From the NCBI GenBank assembly GCA_019635285.1, contig JAHBZS010000031.1, positions 1 to 55,632 on the forward strand: 55,632 nt of DNA, written 5' to 3'. Positions 41,191 through 50,344 of the stretch are shown here, piece after piece (the first letter of the stretch is position 1; each line of letters begins with the position of its first letter). Source of the stretch: Rubrivivax sp. (GTDB taxonomy: Bacteria > Pseudomonadota > Gammaproteobacteria > Burkholderiales > Burkholderiaceae_C). Position numbers and translations under genes: made by a program. The notes beneath the pieces were generated by a model. It did no database searches. It was not told the DNA's origin and was given only the letters and a program-made list of their open reading frames with translations.

Positions 41191-42564
41191 TCAGCTGCCG
41201 GCGAGTTTCATGCGCGAGATCAATACCGAGCCGGTGGACTTGCTGCCCTGGGTATAGACGTCGGCACCCACCGCGGCGATGTCCTGGAACATCTGCTTCA
41301 GATTGCCGGCGATGGTGATCTCGTGCACCGGGAAGGCGATGCGCCCGCCCTCGACCCAGAAGCCGGCAGCGCCGCGCGAATAGTCGCCCGTCACGTAGTT
41401 GACGCCCTGCCCCATCAGCTCGGTGACGAACAGGCCGCGGCCCAGCTTGCGCAGCATCGCGTCCAGGTCGTCGTCGGGCCGCGTCAGCCGGCTCTTCAGC
41501 GCCAGGTTCTGCGAACCGCCCGCATGGCCGGTGGTGCGCAGCCCGAGCTTGCGCGCCGAGTAGCTCGACAGGAAATAGCTGCGCACCACGCCCTGCTCGA
41601 CCACCTTGCGCGCCGTCGTGCGCACGCCTTCGTCGTCGAAGGGCGCGCTGCCTTTGCCGCGCGGGATGTGCGGATCCTCGTCGATATCCACGTGCTCGGG
41701 CAGGATGCGCTGGCCCAGGCTGTCCAGCAGGAAGCTGGCCTTGCGGTACAGCGACCCGCCGCTGGTCGCCTGCACATAGGCGCCCAGCAGGCCGCCGGCC
41801 ACCGGCGCCTCGAACAGCACCGGCACTTCGCTGGTCGCCACCTTGCGCGACTTCAACCGCGACAGCGCCCGTTCGGCGGCATAGCGCCCCACCGCTTCGG
41901 GCGCCGCCAGGTCGCGCGCGTCGCGCATCGAGCTGTACCAGGCGTCGCGCTGCATGCCCGCGCCCTTGCCGGCGATCGGCGCCACCGACAGGTAGTGCCG
42001 CGACGTGGCATAGCCACCGCGAAAGCCGCGCGTGTTGCCGGCCCAGAAATGCGACTGCTGCGCCGACACGCCGGCACCTTCGGAATTGGTGATGCGCCGG
42101 TCGGTGGACATGGCGGCATCCTCGCAGCGCTTGGCCAGGTCCGCCGCGCGCTGTGCATCGATGTCCCACGGGAAGAACAGCTGCAGGTCGCGCCCGGCTT
42201 CGGCGGGTGTGGCCAGGTCCTCGGCGTCGGGCAGGCCGGCCACCGGGTCCTCCGCGGTGAAGCGCGCGATGTCGTAGGCCGCACGCACCGTCTGCTTCAA
42301 GGCCTCGGCCGAGAAGTCCGAGCTGCTGGCGTTGCCACGGCGCTGGCCGATGTAGACGCTGACGCCCAGCGACTTGTCGCGATTGCGCTCGACGTTCTCG
42401 AGCTCGCCCTTGCGCACCGACACCGACAGCCCCGCGCCTTCGGACACCTCGACGCTGGCGTCGCTGGCCCCCATGTCGCGGGCCAGCCTCAGGCAGTCTT
42501 CGACGATCTGCCGGAACTGCTCGGTCGGATAAGAAAAGCCATGTTCGGCAGGGGAAGACGGCAT
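41191..42564 (-). CDS. pmbA: metalloprotease-family protein PmbA/TldE
   Basis: A 457-residue partner of TldD in the TldD/TldE protease, which in Escherichia coli matures microcin B17 and degrades CcdA. The middle domain (FWAGNTRGFRGGYATSRHYL) and C-terminal GLFVTELMGQGVNYVTGDYSRGAAGFWVEGG belong to the family; the catalytic zinc site is in TldD, not here. tldD is not in the window. Divergent from yjgA with only 34 bases between. Confidence 0.95.
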   Translation of the reverse strand: MPSSPAEHGFSYPTEQFRQIVEDCLRLARDMGASDASVEVSEGAGLSVSVRKGELENVERNRDKSLGVSVYIGQRRGNASSSDFSAEALKQTVRAAYDIARFTAEDPVAGLPDAEDLATPAEAGRDLQLFFPWDIDAQRAADLAKRCEDAAMSTDRRITNSEGAGVSAQQSHFWAGNTRGFRGGYATSRHYLSVAPIAGKGAGMQRDAWYSSMRDARDLAAPEAVGRYAAERALSRLKSRKVATSEVPVLFEAPVAGGLLGAYVQATSGGSLYRKASFLLDSLGQRILPEHVDIDEDPHIPRGKGSAPFDDEGVRTTARKVVEQGVVRSYFLSSYSARKLGLRTTGHAGGSQNLALKSRLTRPDDDLDAMLRKLGRGLFVTELMGQGVNYVTGDYSRGAAGFWVEGGRIAFPVHEITIAGNLKQMFQDIAAVGADVYTQGSKSTGSVLISRMKLAGS

Positions 42565-42598
42565 GCGGGTGTGAAGCGGCAGACTCAGGGTGGACACT

Positions 42599-43174
42599 AT
42601 GATACCGAGCGACCCCATTGCCGCCCGACACATGCCCCGCGCCACCGACCCCGCCGACACGCCGCCCGGCACGGAGGCCGACACACGCCCGAGCAAGACG
42701 CGGCTGAAGCAGCAGTCGCATGACCTGCAGAAGCTGGGGCAGGCCTTGGCCGCGTTGTCCGACGAACGCCTGAGCGGGCTCGGCCTGCCCGAGCGCTTGC
42801 ATGAGGCCCTCACCGAATACCGCCGCACGCGCACGCACGAAGGCCGGCGTCGGCAGCTGCAATACGTGGGCAAGCTGATGCGCGAGGTGGACGCCGAGCC
42901 GTTGCACGAGGCCGTGGCCCAAGCCACGCTCGGATCGGCGCGCGACACCTTGCTGCTGCACGAAGCCGAGCGCTGGCGCGACGCGCTGCTGGCCGATGAC
43001 GAAGCCATGACCCGCTGGCTGCAGGCGCATGCGGACTGCGATGCGCAGCGCCTGCGCAGCCTGGTGCGCGCGGCGCGTCGCGAGGCCGCGCTGCCGCCGG
43101 AGCAACGCAACCCGCGCAGCCACCGCGAGTTGTTCCAGTTCATCCGGCCGCTGCTCACCGAGGCCTCTGCATGA
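42599..43174 (+). CDS. yjgA: ribosome biogenesis factor YjgA (DarP), DUF615
   Basis: A charged helical protein of about 191 residues associated with late 50S assembly. SKTRLKQQSHDLQKLGQALAAL and the tail RNPRSHRELFQFIRPLL are typical. Possible starts are GTG 42590, ATG 42599 and ATG 42632; AGGGTGG five bases before 42599 favours that one, though conservation begins only near residue 20. Known pairing: yjgA divergent from pmbA in many gammaproteobacteria and betaproteobacteria. Confidence 0.93.
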   Translation: MIPSDPIAARHMPRATDPADTPPGTEADTRPSKTRLKQQSHDLQKLGQALAALSDERLSGLGLPERLHEALTEYRRTRTHEGRRRQLQYVGKLMREVDAEPLHEAVAQATLGSARDTLLLHEAERWRDALLADDEAMTRWLQAHADCDAQRLRSLVRAARREAALPPEQRNPRSHRELFQFIRPLLTEASA

Positions 43175-43226
43175 GCGCGTCGGGCCCGCTCCCAAGCGCT
43201 CATCCCGCAGCGCGGAGGATAGTCCA

Positions 43227-43817
43227 GTGAACCCACACGATCCGGTACGCATCGGCCTGGTGTCGACCAGCGACCGCGCCGCCAGCGGCGTGTATGCCGA
43301 CCAGGGCATTCCGGCGCTGCAGGACTGGCTCGGCCGTGCGCTGCGCAACCCCATCCACTGGGAACCGCGCCTCATCCCCGACGAGCAGCCGCGCATCAGC
43401 GCCACCTTGTGCGAGCTGGTCGACGAGGCCAAATGCGACCTGGTGCTGACCACCGGCGGCACGGGGCCGGCGCCGCGCGACGTCACGCCCGAGGCCACGT
43501 TGGCCGTGGCGCACAAGCTCATGCCGGGCTTCGGCGAGCAGATGCGCCAGATCAGCCTGGCCTTCGTGCCCACCGCGATCCTGTCGCGGCAGGTGGCGGT
43601 GATCCGCGGCCAAGCGCTGATCATCAACCTGCCCGGCCAGCCCAAGGCCATCGCCGAGACGCTGCAAGGGCTGCCGGACGCGGCGCCGCCGGTGCCCGGC
43701 ATCTTCGCCGCGGTGCCCTATTGCATCGACCTGATCGGCGGGCCCTATCTAGAGACCGACCCGGCCGTCTGCAAGGCCTTCAGGCCGAAGAGCGCCGTCC
43801 GGCCGCCGCGCAGCTGA
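43227..43817 (+). CDS. mog: molybdopterin adenylyltransferase
   Basis: Activates molybdopterin by adenylation during molybdenum cofactor synthesis; 196 residues. LTTGGTGPAPRDVTPEATL and LINLPGQPKAIAETL are the conserved nucleotide and molybdopterin contacts. GTG start with GGAGG eight bases ahead. It follows yjgA by 52 bases. No other moa/moe gene is in the window. Confidence 0.93.
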   Translation: MNPHDPVRIGLVSTSDRAASGVYADQGIPALQDWLGRALRNPIHWEPRLIPDEQPRISATLCELVDEAKCDLVLTTGGTGPAPRDVTPEATLAVAHKLMPGFGEQMRQISLAFVPTAILSRQVAVIRGQALIINLPGQPKAIAETLQGLPDAAPPVPGIFAAVPYCIDLIGGPYLETDPAVCKAFRPKSAVRPPRS

Positions 43818-43829
43818 GCCTGGCGCCGA

Positions 43830-44876
43830 CTATTTGCGCGCCTCGAGCACCAGGTTGAACGGCGTCTCGGTGGCGCGCCGGAAACTGCTGAAGCCGGCCT
43901 CGGCGAAAACTTGGCGCAGCCGCCGCTCGCCGGCCTGCGCGCCCAGCCCCAGCCCCACCTCCTGCGACAGCGAGTTCGGCGTGCAGATGCAGGTGGACGC
44001 CGCATAGAACAGCCGGCCCACCGGATTCAGGTTCTGCTCCAGCGCGTCGTTGGCGAAGGGTTCGACCAGCAGCACCGTGCCTCCGGGCTTCAGTGCCTGG
44101 TGGGCGCGCCGCGCCGCGCCCACCGGGTCGCCCATGTCGTGCAGGCAGTCGAAGAAGCACACCAGGTCGTAGTCGCTGCCGGGAAAGCCGCTGGCCGTGG
44201 CGCAGCCAAAGTCGACCCGGCCGCCGACGCCGGCCGCATCCGCGCGCCGCTGCGCCTGCTCGATCGATGCCGCATGGAAATCGAAGCCATGGAAGCGCGA
44301 CTTCGGATAGGCCTGCGCCATGACGATCGTGGACGCCCCGTGGCCGCAGCCGACGTCGGCCACCTTGGCCCCGGCCTCCAGGCGCGGCACCACGCCGTCC
44401 AGCGCCGGCAACCAGCTGCTCACCAGATGCGCCTTGTAGCCCGGGCGGAAGAAACGCTCGGTGCCCGAGAACAGGCAGGGGTGGTGGTCGGCCCAGGACA
44501 ACGCGCCGTTGCCGCGCATCGCCGCCACCAGCTTGTCCTTGTCCAGGAACATGCTGCACAGCACGCTCGCGCCGCCGGCCACGTACACCGGCGAATCCTC
44601 GACGGCCAGCGCCAGCGCCTGCTCCTCGGGCAGCCGGAACGCGCCGTCCGCGTGCTCGACGTAGCCGCTGGCGGCCTGCGCGCTGAGCCACTCGCGCACC
44701 AACCGGGCATGGCAGCCGGAGCGCGCCGCAAGAGCTTCGGGAGTGACGGGCTGGCCATCGGCCATCGCCCGGTACAGCCCGAGCTCGTCGCCGAGGATCA
44801 CGTTGGCCATGATCGCCGCGCCGCCCATGTCGCCGACCAGCTTGCCCATGAACTCCTGAAGCTTGGCCTCGTTCAT
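43830..44876 (-). CDS. SAM-dependent methyltransferase with N-terminal winged helix
   Basis: A 348-residue protein: a helical/winged-helix region at about 10-90 and a class I methyltransferase domain with motif I VADVGCGHGAST (172-183), acidic FHGFDFH, and CFFDCLHDMGDP. The layout resembles O-methyltransferase-like proteins of unknown substrate (rRNA, small-molecule or quinone). It stands alone between mog (convergent) and cysE. Confidence 0.85.
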   Translation of the reverse strand: MNEAKLQEFMGKLVGDMGGAAIMANVILGDELGLYRAMADGQPVTPEALAARSGCHARLVREWLSAQAASGYVEHADGAFRLPEEQALALAVEDSPVYVAGGASVLCSMFLDKDKLVAAMRGNGALSWADHHPCLFSGTERFFRPGYKAHLVSSWLPALDGVVPRLEAGAKVADVGCGHGASTIVMAQAYPKSRFHGFDFHAASIEQAQRRADAAGVGGRVDFGCATASGFPGSDYDLVCFFDCLHDMGDPVGAARRAHQALKPGGTVLLVEPFANDALEQNLNPVGRLFYAASTCICTPNSLSQEVGLGLGAQAGERRLRQVFAEAGFSSFRRATETPFNLVLEARK

Positions 44877-44963
44877 CGCATGATCTCCTGCATGCGGGCA
44901 CGGACGCAGCGGCCGTTGGGCAGCCCGCGACGCGGCCACCGGCGGCCCCCATGCCGGGGGCGC

Positions 44964-45001
44964 GGGCATTCTTCTGCCGCGCCGATAGGCCGGCAATGCC
45001 C
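44964..45001 (-). terminator. stem-loop after cysE
   Basis: GGGCATT (44964-44970) and AATGCCC (44995-45001) form a perfect 7-bp stem with a further GCCG/CGGC stem inside. It is 31 bases after the cysE stop. It lacks a T-run, so a rho-dependent or mRNA-stabilising role is equally possible. Confidence 0.35.
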
Positions 45002-45031
45002 AACTATGGGATTGACAGCCGCGGCAGCGGC

Positions 45032-45811
45032 TCAGCGCACCAGCCGGTTCAGCCCTTCGGCGTCGAAGCGCTCGGTGGTCTGCGCGTCCTGCGGCACGCA
45101 TTCGGCCAGCGACAGCTCGCGCGCGCCGGACGACAGCTTCTCGATCGCCTGCCACAGCAGCGCGATCTGGTGTTCCTGCGACGCGGTGCTGTCGATCAGC
45201 CCCTTCATCGCCAGCGACACCGGGTCGTCGCCCTGCGTCACGCCATAGGCCGAGAAGCCCATGCGCGCCGAGGCTTCTTCGCGCGCGGCATCGGCCTTGG
45301 CCTCGATGATGCGCGCCGGAATGCCCACCGCCGTCGCCCCGGGCGGCACGGGCTTGAGCAGCACGGCGTTCGAGCCGACGCGCGCGCCGTCGCCGACGGT
45401 GAAGCCGCCCAGCACCTTGGCACCGGCGCTGACCACCACGCCGCGGCCCAGCGTGGGGTGCCGCTTGGTGCCCTTGTACAAGGTCGTGCCGCCGAGCGTC
45501 ACGCCCTGGTAGATCGTGCAGTCGTCGCCGATCTCGGCGGTCTCGCCAATGACGATGCCCATGCCGTGGTCCATGAACACGCGCCGGCCGATCTTGGCCC
45601 CCGGATGGATCTCGATGCCGGTGAGGAAGCGCGCCGTCTGCGAGATGAAGCGCCCCATCCAGTGCAGGCCGCGTGTCCAGCAGGCATGCGCCCAGCGATG
45701 CATCACCAGCGCATGCAGCCCCGGGTAGCAGCTCAGCACCTCCCACGCCGAGCGCGCCGCGGGGTCGCGCTCCAGGATGCAGGCGATGTCTTCACGAAGG
45801 CGGCTGAACAT
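45032..45811 (-). CDS. cysE: serine O-acetyltransferase
   Basis: First step of cysteine synthesis from serine and acetyl-CoA; 259 residues. Helical N-terminal part, then hexapeptide-repeat left-handed beta helix ([55 protein letters not shown]). The C-terminal tail of about 80 residues is longer than in Escherichia coli CysE and resembles the EpsC/NifP-like form. ATG 45809 chosen: [19 protein letters not shown] is the family start. Confidence 0.93.
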   Translation of the reverse strand: MFSRLREDIACILERDPAARSAWEVLSCYPGLHALVMHRWAHACWTRGLHWMGRFISQTARFLTGIEIHPGAKIGRRVFMDHGMGIVIGETAEIGDDCTIYQGVTLGGTTLYKGTKRHPTLGRGVVVSAGAKVLGGFTVGDGARVGSNAVLLKPVPPGATAVGIPARIIEAKADAAREEASARMGFSAYGVTQGDDPVSLAMKGLIDSTASQEHQIALLWQAIEKLSSGARELSLAECVPQDAQTTERFDAEGLNRLVR

Positions 45812-45915
45812 GATCGCTTTCCGGCAGGGGGCGGACAAAGTGTAAGCTGCCCTGCACTTCTGCGTCGGCTGGCGCTGCGTTAGCCTTGCGGCCATACGGA
45901 TTCGAAAGGCTGGCC

Positions 45916-46575
45916 ATGTTCAATCGTCGTTCGAGCCTCCTGCTGTGCACCGCCGCCGCCGCGCTGGCGCTGCTGGGCTGCGTCAGCGCGCCGACCTCTC
46001 TGGATGCGCAGTGGGTCAACCCGCAGTTCGCCGGCAAGCACAGCGTCAAGCAGCTGATGGTCATGTCCGCGGTGCGGGATTCGACCAACCGGCGCCTCTT
46101 CGAGGACCGCATGGTCGCCGCGCTGCAGGCCGCCGGCGTGCAGGCGGTGCAGTCCTACAAGTACCTGCCCGAAGAAGGGCCGGTCAACGAGGAGCGGCTG
46201 CGCAGCGTGCTGCAGCAGGCGCGCGTGTCGCATGCCATGGTCACGCGCATCACCAACGTCACCACGCAGGTCAACGTCTCGCCGGGCATGGTCATGGGCC
46301 CGGCGTGGGGCCCGGGCTGGGGCTGGGGCCCCGGCTGGGGGCCCGGCTGGGGCGGCTTCGTCGGCTACCAGAACGCGATGTGGGCGACCATGCCGCCGCA
46401 GGTGACGACCACCCAGAACGTGCACGCCGACACGCGCATCTTCGACGCCAGCGACGCCATGGTGCTGTGGTCGGCGGCCACCACCACCGCCACCGGCTAC
46501 AACACCGTCAACCAGATGATCGACCAGTTCGTGCAGCTGATCGTCGCCACCATGGTGCGCGACGGCATCGTCTGA
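45916..46575 (+). CDS. lipoprotein, DUF4136-like, with WGPG repeats
   Basis: A 219-residue protein with a lipoprotein signal peptide (LALLGC, lipidated C22). The body resembles DUF4136-type periplasmic lipoproteins ([38 protein letters not shown]). At about residues 135-155 a low-complexity block repeats WGPG ([20 protein letters not shown]). Function unknown. It is divergent from cysE and ends exactly where the convergent trmJ stop begins. Confidence 0.85.
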   Translation: MFNRRSSLLLCTAAAALALLGCVSAPTSLDAQWVNPQFAGKHSVKQLMVMSAVRDSTNRRLFEDRMVAALQAAGVQAVQSYKYLPEEGPVNEERLRSVLQQARVSHAMVTRITNVTTQVNVSPGMVMGPAWGPGWGWGPGWGPGWGGFVGYQNAMWATMPPQVTTTQNVHADTRIFDASDAMVLWSAATTTATGYNTVNQMIDQFVQLIVATMVRDGIV

Positions 46576-47301
46576 TCAGTCGCGGCGCTGCACCGCGCGC
46601 GCGATGCCGCGCAGGATGTGCACTTCCTCGTCGCTGAGCTGCGCGCGGTTGAGCAGTTGCTGCAGGCGCGGCACCAGCTTCTTCGGCGCCGCCGGGTCCA
46701 GGAAGCCGATCTGCACCAGCGCGCGGCTCCAGTGCTCGACGGCCCCTTGCACCGCACGCATGTCGGCCAGCGCCGGCGTGGGCGTGCGCGGCTGCACCGT
46801 GAAGCCGCCCAGCGCCATGCGCCATTCATAGGCGATCAGCTGCACCGCCTGCGCCAGGTTCAGCGAACCGTAGCGCGCGTCGGTGGGAATGCTCAGGCAG
46901 GCATGGCAGCGGTAGACATCGTCGTTGCCCAGGCCGACACGTTCAGACCCGAAGACGAAGGCCACGCGCTGGCCGGTGGCTTGCAGCCCCGGCAGATGCG
47001 CGCGCGGCGCGAAGGTCGGCGGGCCGAAGTCGCGCGGCGTCATCGCCGTGGCGCAGGCCTGCTGGATGCCGTCCAGCGCCTCGTCCAGCGTGGACACGAT
47101 GCGCGCGCGGGCCAGGATGTCGGCAGCGCCGCTGGCCATGGCCACCGCCTCCTCGTGGCACAGCACGTCGGCCAGGCGCGGCCGCACCAGCACCAGGTCG
47201 GCAAAGCCCATGACCTTCATGGCGCGCGCCGCGGCGCCGACATTGCCGGCATGGCTGGTGTGCACCAGCACGAAGCGCGTCGGATCGGGGGTGTCGGGCA
47301 T
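46576..47301 (-). CDS. trmJ: tRNA (cytidine/uridine-2'-O-)-methyltransferase TrmJ
   Basis: SPOUT-type methyltransferase for position 32 of tRNAs, 241 residues. The knot elements FVLVHTSHAGNVGAAARAMK, VFGSERVGLGNDDV and SLNLAQAVQLIAYEWRMA are visible. The C-terminal helical extension (about 170-241) fits TrmJ. It is divergent from suhB with 91 bases between. Confidence 0.94.
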   Translation of the reverse strand: MPDTPDPTRFVLVHTSHAGNVGAAARAMKVMGFADLVLVRPRLADVLCHEEAVAMASGAADILARARIVSTLDEALDGIQQACATAMTPRDFGPPTFAPRAHLPGLQATGQRVAFVFGSERVGLGNDDVYRCHACLSIPTDARYGSLNLAQAVQLIAYEWRMALGGFTVQPRTPTPALADMRAVQGAVEHWSRALVQIGFLDPAAPKKLVPRLQQLLNRAQLSDEEVHILRGIARAVQRRD

Positions 47302-47308
47302 CGGCAGC

Positions 47309-47314
47309 TAAAAT
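47309..47314 (+). promoter_or_regulatory. candidate -10 upstream of suhB
   Basis: TAAAAT, 78 bases before the suhB ATG, just beyond the divergent trmJ start. No clear -35. Confidence 0.35.
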
Positions 47315-47392
47315 TGGCACCTGCCGCGGCATTCTCGCCGCACGCGCTCTTTCCCACCGTCGCCGCACCCGCCTCGCCCGCGCCACCCAGCC

Positions 47393-48295
47393 ATGTCACA
47401 AGCCTTGCATCCCATGCTCAACATCGCCGTCAAGGCGGCGCGCGCGGCCGGCGCGATCATCAACCGTGCGGCACTGGACATCGACCTGCTCAAGGTCAGC
47501 GTCAAGAACCCCAACGACTTCGTCACCGAGGTGGACCACGCGTCGGAGCGGGTCATCATCGACACGCTGCTCGAGGCCTACCCCGGCCACGGCATCCTGG
47601 CCGAGGAGTCGGGCCGCGCGCGCGGCGCCAAGGACAGCGAGCACGTCTGGATCATCGACCCGCTGGACGGCACCACCAACTTCATCCACGGCCTGCCCAC
47701 CTACGCGGTATCGATCGCGTTGGCGGTGCGCGGCCAGGTGCAGCAGGCCGTCGTCTACGACCCGGCGCGCAACGACCTGTTCTATGCGTCCAAGGGCCGC
47801 GGCGCCTATCTCAACGACCGGCGGCTGCGCGTCAGCCGGCGCACGCGGCTGGCCGAGTCGCTGGTCGGCACCGGCTTTCCCTTCCGCAAGGGCGACAACT
47901 TCAAGCGCTACCTCAAGATCTTCGAAGAGGTGATGCAGAACTGCGCCGGGCTGCGCCGCCCGGGCGCGGCCGCACTGGACCTTTGCTACGTGGCCGCCGG
48001 CTGGTACGACGGCTTCTTCGAGACCGGGCTGCAGCCCTGGGACATGGCGGCAGGCTCGCTGATGGTCAGCGAAGCCGGCGGCCTGATCGGCAACTTCACG
48101 GGCGAAGCCGACTTCCTGTACCAGCGCGAGGTGGTCGCCGGCAACCCGAAGATCTACGGCCAGCTGGTGCAGCTGCTGGCGCCGCATACACACGTCATCG
48201 CCGCGCCGGCGCCGGAAGAGGAGGAGCCGGCGCCGCCCGAGCCCGCCGCGGAAGAACCCAAGGCCGCGGTGCGCGTGCGCAAGAGCGAGCGCTGA
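47393..48295 (+). CDS. suhB: inositol-1-monophosphatase family protein SuhB
   Basis: A Mg-dependent phosphatase of 300 residues. Metal-site motifs [28 protein letters not shown] and [15 protein letters not shown] are all present. In Escherichia coli SuhB is also part of the rRNA antitermination complex. The C-terminal 30 residues are Glu/Pro/Ala-rich ([17 protein letters not shown]), an extension beyond the usual fold. Confidence 0.93.
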   Translation: MSQALHPMLNIAVKAARAAGAIINRAALDIDLLKVSVKNPNDFVTEVDHASERVIIDTLLEAYPGHGILAEESGRARGAKDSEHVWIIDPLDGTTNFIHGLPTYAVSIALAVRGQVQQAVVYDPARNDLFYASKGRGAYLNDRRLRVSRRTRLAESLVGTGFPFRKGDNFKRYLKIFEEVMQNCAGLRRPGAAALDLCYVAAGWYDGFFETGLQPWDMAAGSLMVSEAGGLIGNFTGEADFLYQREVVAGNPKIYGQLVQLLAPHTHVIAAPAPEEEEPAPPEPAAEEPKAAVRVRKSER

Positions 48296-48324
48296 GCCTT
48301 CACGTCCCTGACCGCGGCCCGTCG

Positions 48325-49218
48325 GTGCAAGCGCCCCAGTCCACCGCCAGGGCGGCCGCCTGGATGGCCGGCTGGCTGACGTTGATGCTGGTCATCGCCA
48401 TCGCCGGCCGCGAGGCCATGCGCGAGCTGACCGTGTTCCAGCTGATGGAGATGCGCTCGCTGATCGGCCTGGTGCTGCTGTGGCCGCTGGTGCGTGCCGC
48501 CGGCGGCCTGCCAGCGCTGCGCACGCATCGGCTGCGCGAGCATGCCGTGCGCAACACCGTGCACTACGCAGCGCAGTACGCCTGGTTCGCGGCGCTGACG
48601 ATGATCCCGCTGGCCCAGGTGGTGGCCATCGAATTCACCATGCCCATCTGGATCGTCCTGCTGGCCGCGCTGTTCCTGGGCGAGCGCATCACCGCGTCGA
48701 AGGTGCTGGCGGTGGCGCTGGGCCTGCTGGGCGTGGGGCTGATCGTGCGGCCCAGCACCTCGGGCCTGAGCCCGGGCCAGCTGGTGGCGCTGGCGGCCGC
48801 GCTGGGCTTCGCGGTGTCGGTGACCATGGTCAAGTCGCTGACGCGCACCGACAGCGCGGTGACGCTGATGTTCTGGATGCTGGTCGTGCAGTCGCTGCTG
48901 GGCGCGCTGCCGGCGCTGTGGGTGTGGCGCTGGCCATCGGCGGCCACCTGGGGCTGGGTGCTGCTGGTGGCCTTCTGCGGCACCTTCTCGCACTACTGCA
49001 TGGCGCGCGCCCTGCGCCACGCCGACGCCACGGTGGTCATGCCGATGGACTACCTGCGCGTACCGCTCAGCGCGCTGGCCGGCTGGCTGCTCTATGCCGA
49101 GCGCATGGACCTGCTGACGGTGGTCGGCACGGCGCTGATCCTCGGCGGCAACCTGCTGAACCTGCGCCCTGCAGGCAGGGCCCGGACGGCAAGGCCGGCA
49201 CTGCGCAACCCGCGTTGA
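48325..49218 (+). CDS. EamA-type drug/metabolite transporter
   Basis: A ten-helix membrane protein of 297 residues with two EamA repeats. WMAGWLTLMLVIAIAG is the first helix; MIPLAQVVAIEFTMPIWIVL and MPMDYLRVPLSALAGWLLY mark the repeats. The start is probably GTG at 48325, before the first helix; an ATG at 48364 would truncate it. It is 29 bases after suhB, and its TGA overlaps the next ATG (TGATG). Substrate unknown. Confidence 0.87.
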   Translation: MQAPQSTARAAAWMAGWLTLMLVIAIAGREAMRELTVFQLMEMRSLIGLVLLWPLVRAAGGLPALRTHRLREHAVRNTVHYAAQYAWFAALTMIPLAQVVAIEFTMPIWIVLLAALFLGERITASKVLAVALGLLGVGLIVRPSTSGLSPGQLVALAAALGFAVSVTMVKSLTRTDSAVTLMFWMLVVQSLLGALPALWVWRWPSAATWGWVLLVAFCGTFSHYCMARALRHADATVVMPMDYLRVPLSALAGWLLYAERMDLLTVVGTALILGGNLLNLRPAGRARTARPALRNPR

Positions 49219-49808
49219 TGCATGCTAGATTTCAACGCATGGGCCTGAGTTCGATGTTGGCGCGCGTGTCGTGCGCTGCCGCGGTGCTGGTGCTCGCCGG
49301 CTGCGGCGGCGGCGAGGTCGGCGGCACGGTGTCCGGCCTCGGCAGCGGCTTGAGCGTCACGCTGCTCAACAACGGCGCCGACGCGCTGAGCGTGCCGCGC
49401 AACGGCAGCTTCACCTTCGCCCAGCGGCTGGACCCGGACAGCGCCTACGCCGTGACCGTGGGTACGCAACCGGTGGGCCAGACCTGCAGCGTGGCCAACG
49501 GTAGCGGCACGCTCGACGCGCAAGGCAGCTCGGTCGACAACGTCAGCGTCAGCTGCGCGTTCATCGCCTCGCTGCGGGGCACGGTCAACGGCCTGGCCAG
49601 CGGCCTGTCGCTGGTGCTGTCCAACGGCAGCGAGCGGCTGGCGGTCACTGCCGACGGCGCCTTTGCCTTCGCCACGGTGCTGGCCGACGGCACGCGCTAC
49701 GACGTGCAGGTGGTCACGCAGCCGGCCATCGGCGGCTGCAGCGTGAGCAACGGCAGCGGCCTGTTCTACGCCGACCGCTTCAGCGACATCGTCGTCAGCT
49801 GCAACTGA
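49218..49808 (+). CDS. lipoprotein made of two tandem repeats
   Basis: A 196-residue protein with a lipoprotein signal (VLAGC, C29), then two similar units at about 36-113 and 120-195. Each has GGTV/RGTV..GL.SGL, a long beta-rich middle, T/G-C-SVxNGSG and a final VS-C, so each unit has two cysteines probably forming a disulfide. No function is known to me. The start overlaps the transporter stop (TGATG); a later ATG at 49239 would give 189 residues. Confidence 0.75.
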   Translation: MHARFQRMGLSSMLARVSCAAAVLVLAGCGGGEVGGTVSGLGSGLSVTLLNNGADALSVPRNGSFTFAQRLDPDSAYAVTVGTQPVGQTCSVANGSGTLDAQGSSVDNVSVSCAFIASLRGTVNGLASGLSLVLSNGSERLAVTADGAFAFATVLADGTRYDVQVVTQPAIGGCSVSNGSGLFYADRFSDIVVSCN

Positions 49809-49832
49809 CGCAACCCGCAGGCACGGCGCCCG

Positions 49833-50123
49833 CTACACGTCGAGGTGGTAGACCTCGGCCGCGCGGCGCTCGGCCGCGCTGTGCCCCTGCAGCGCACGAT
49901 CCCATTCGGCGCCTTCGGCCCCGCGCGTGGCCACCAGGCCGCTGATCATCTGCACGGCTTCTTCGCTGCCCGCGTCGAACTCGGCGACCTGCTCGCGCGT
50001 GTCCAGAAAAAGCAGCGCCAGCATGGGCCCGCCGGCGGAAATCACCACCAGATAGCGCGCCGGGCGGCGGTGCTCGGTCTGCGCATGGGCACGCGGTGAT
50101 TCGCTTCCGTAGTCCTGGCTCAT
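49833..50123 (-). CDS. conserved-looking hypothetical protein, 96 residues
   Basis: Not recognised. MSQDYGSESPRAHAQTEHRR is a polar leader; the body ARYLVVISAGGPMLALLFLD then REQVAEFDAGSEEAVQMISG looks like a small alpha/beta domain. The ATG at 50121 is preferred to a more distant in-frame ATG at 50303 that would add 60 residues without pattern. Convergent with the preceding lipoprotein; the 221-base gap to doxX holds no other gene I can see. Confidence 0.65.
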   Translation of the reverse strand: MSQDYGSESPRAHAQTEHRRPARYLVVISAGGPMLALLFLDTREQVAEFDAGSEEAVQMISGLVATRGAEGAEWDRALQGHSAAERRAAEVYHLDV

Positions 50124-50296
50124 GCGCGCATCTTGCCACGTCCGGCCGCGCCAGGTGCTATCCCCGACGCTCGGCCAGCGGCGCACCACGGGCCCGCACC
50201 CGACAACCCGGAGCCCGCCTCGCTCAAGCTTTTTGAACGTTGCCGTCAACGCCGGTCGCGCCCGCAACCGGTAGGGCCCACCTAAGCTTCGCCCCT

Positions 50297-50323
50297 CATT
50301 CACGGCGCCGCGGCGCCATTCAC
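50297..50323. repeat. palindrome flanked by direct repeats upstream of doxX
   Basis: GGCGCCGCGGCGCC (50304-50317) is a perfect palindrome, with CATTCAC on each side (50297-50303 and 50317-50323), 20 bases apart. It lies 22-48 bases before the doxX GTG and could be an operator. Confidence 0.4.
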
Positions 50324-50344
50324 GTCCACCGAGGAGTCCTGATC

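Noticed and set aside
41117-43702. An 861-codon minus-strand frame across pmbA, yjgA and mog
   Set aside because: It crosses three well-supported genes in a different frame and shows no protein features.
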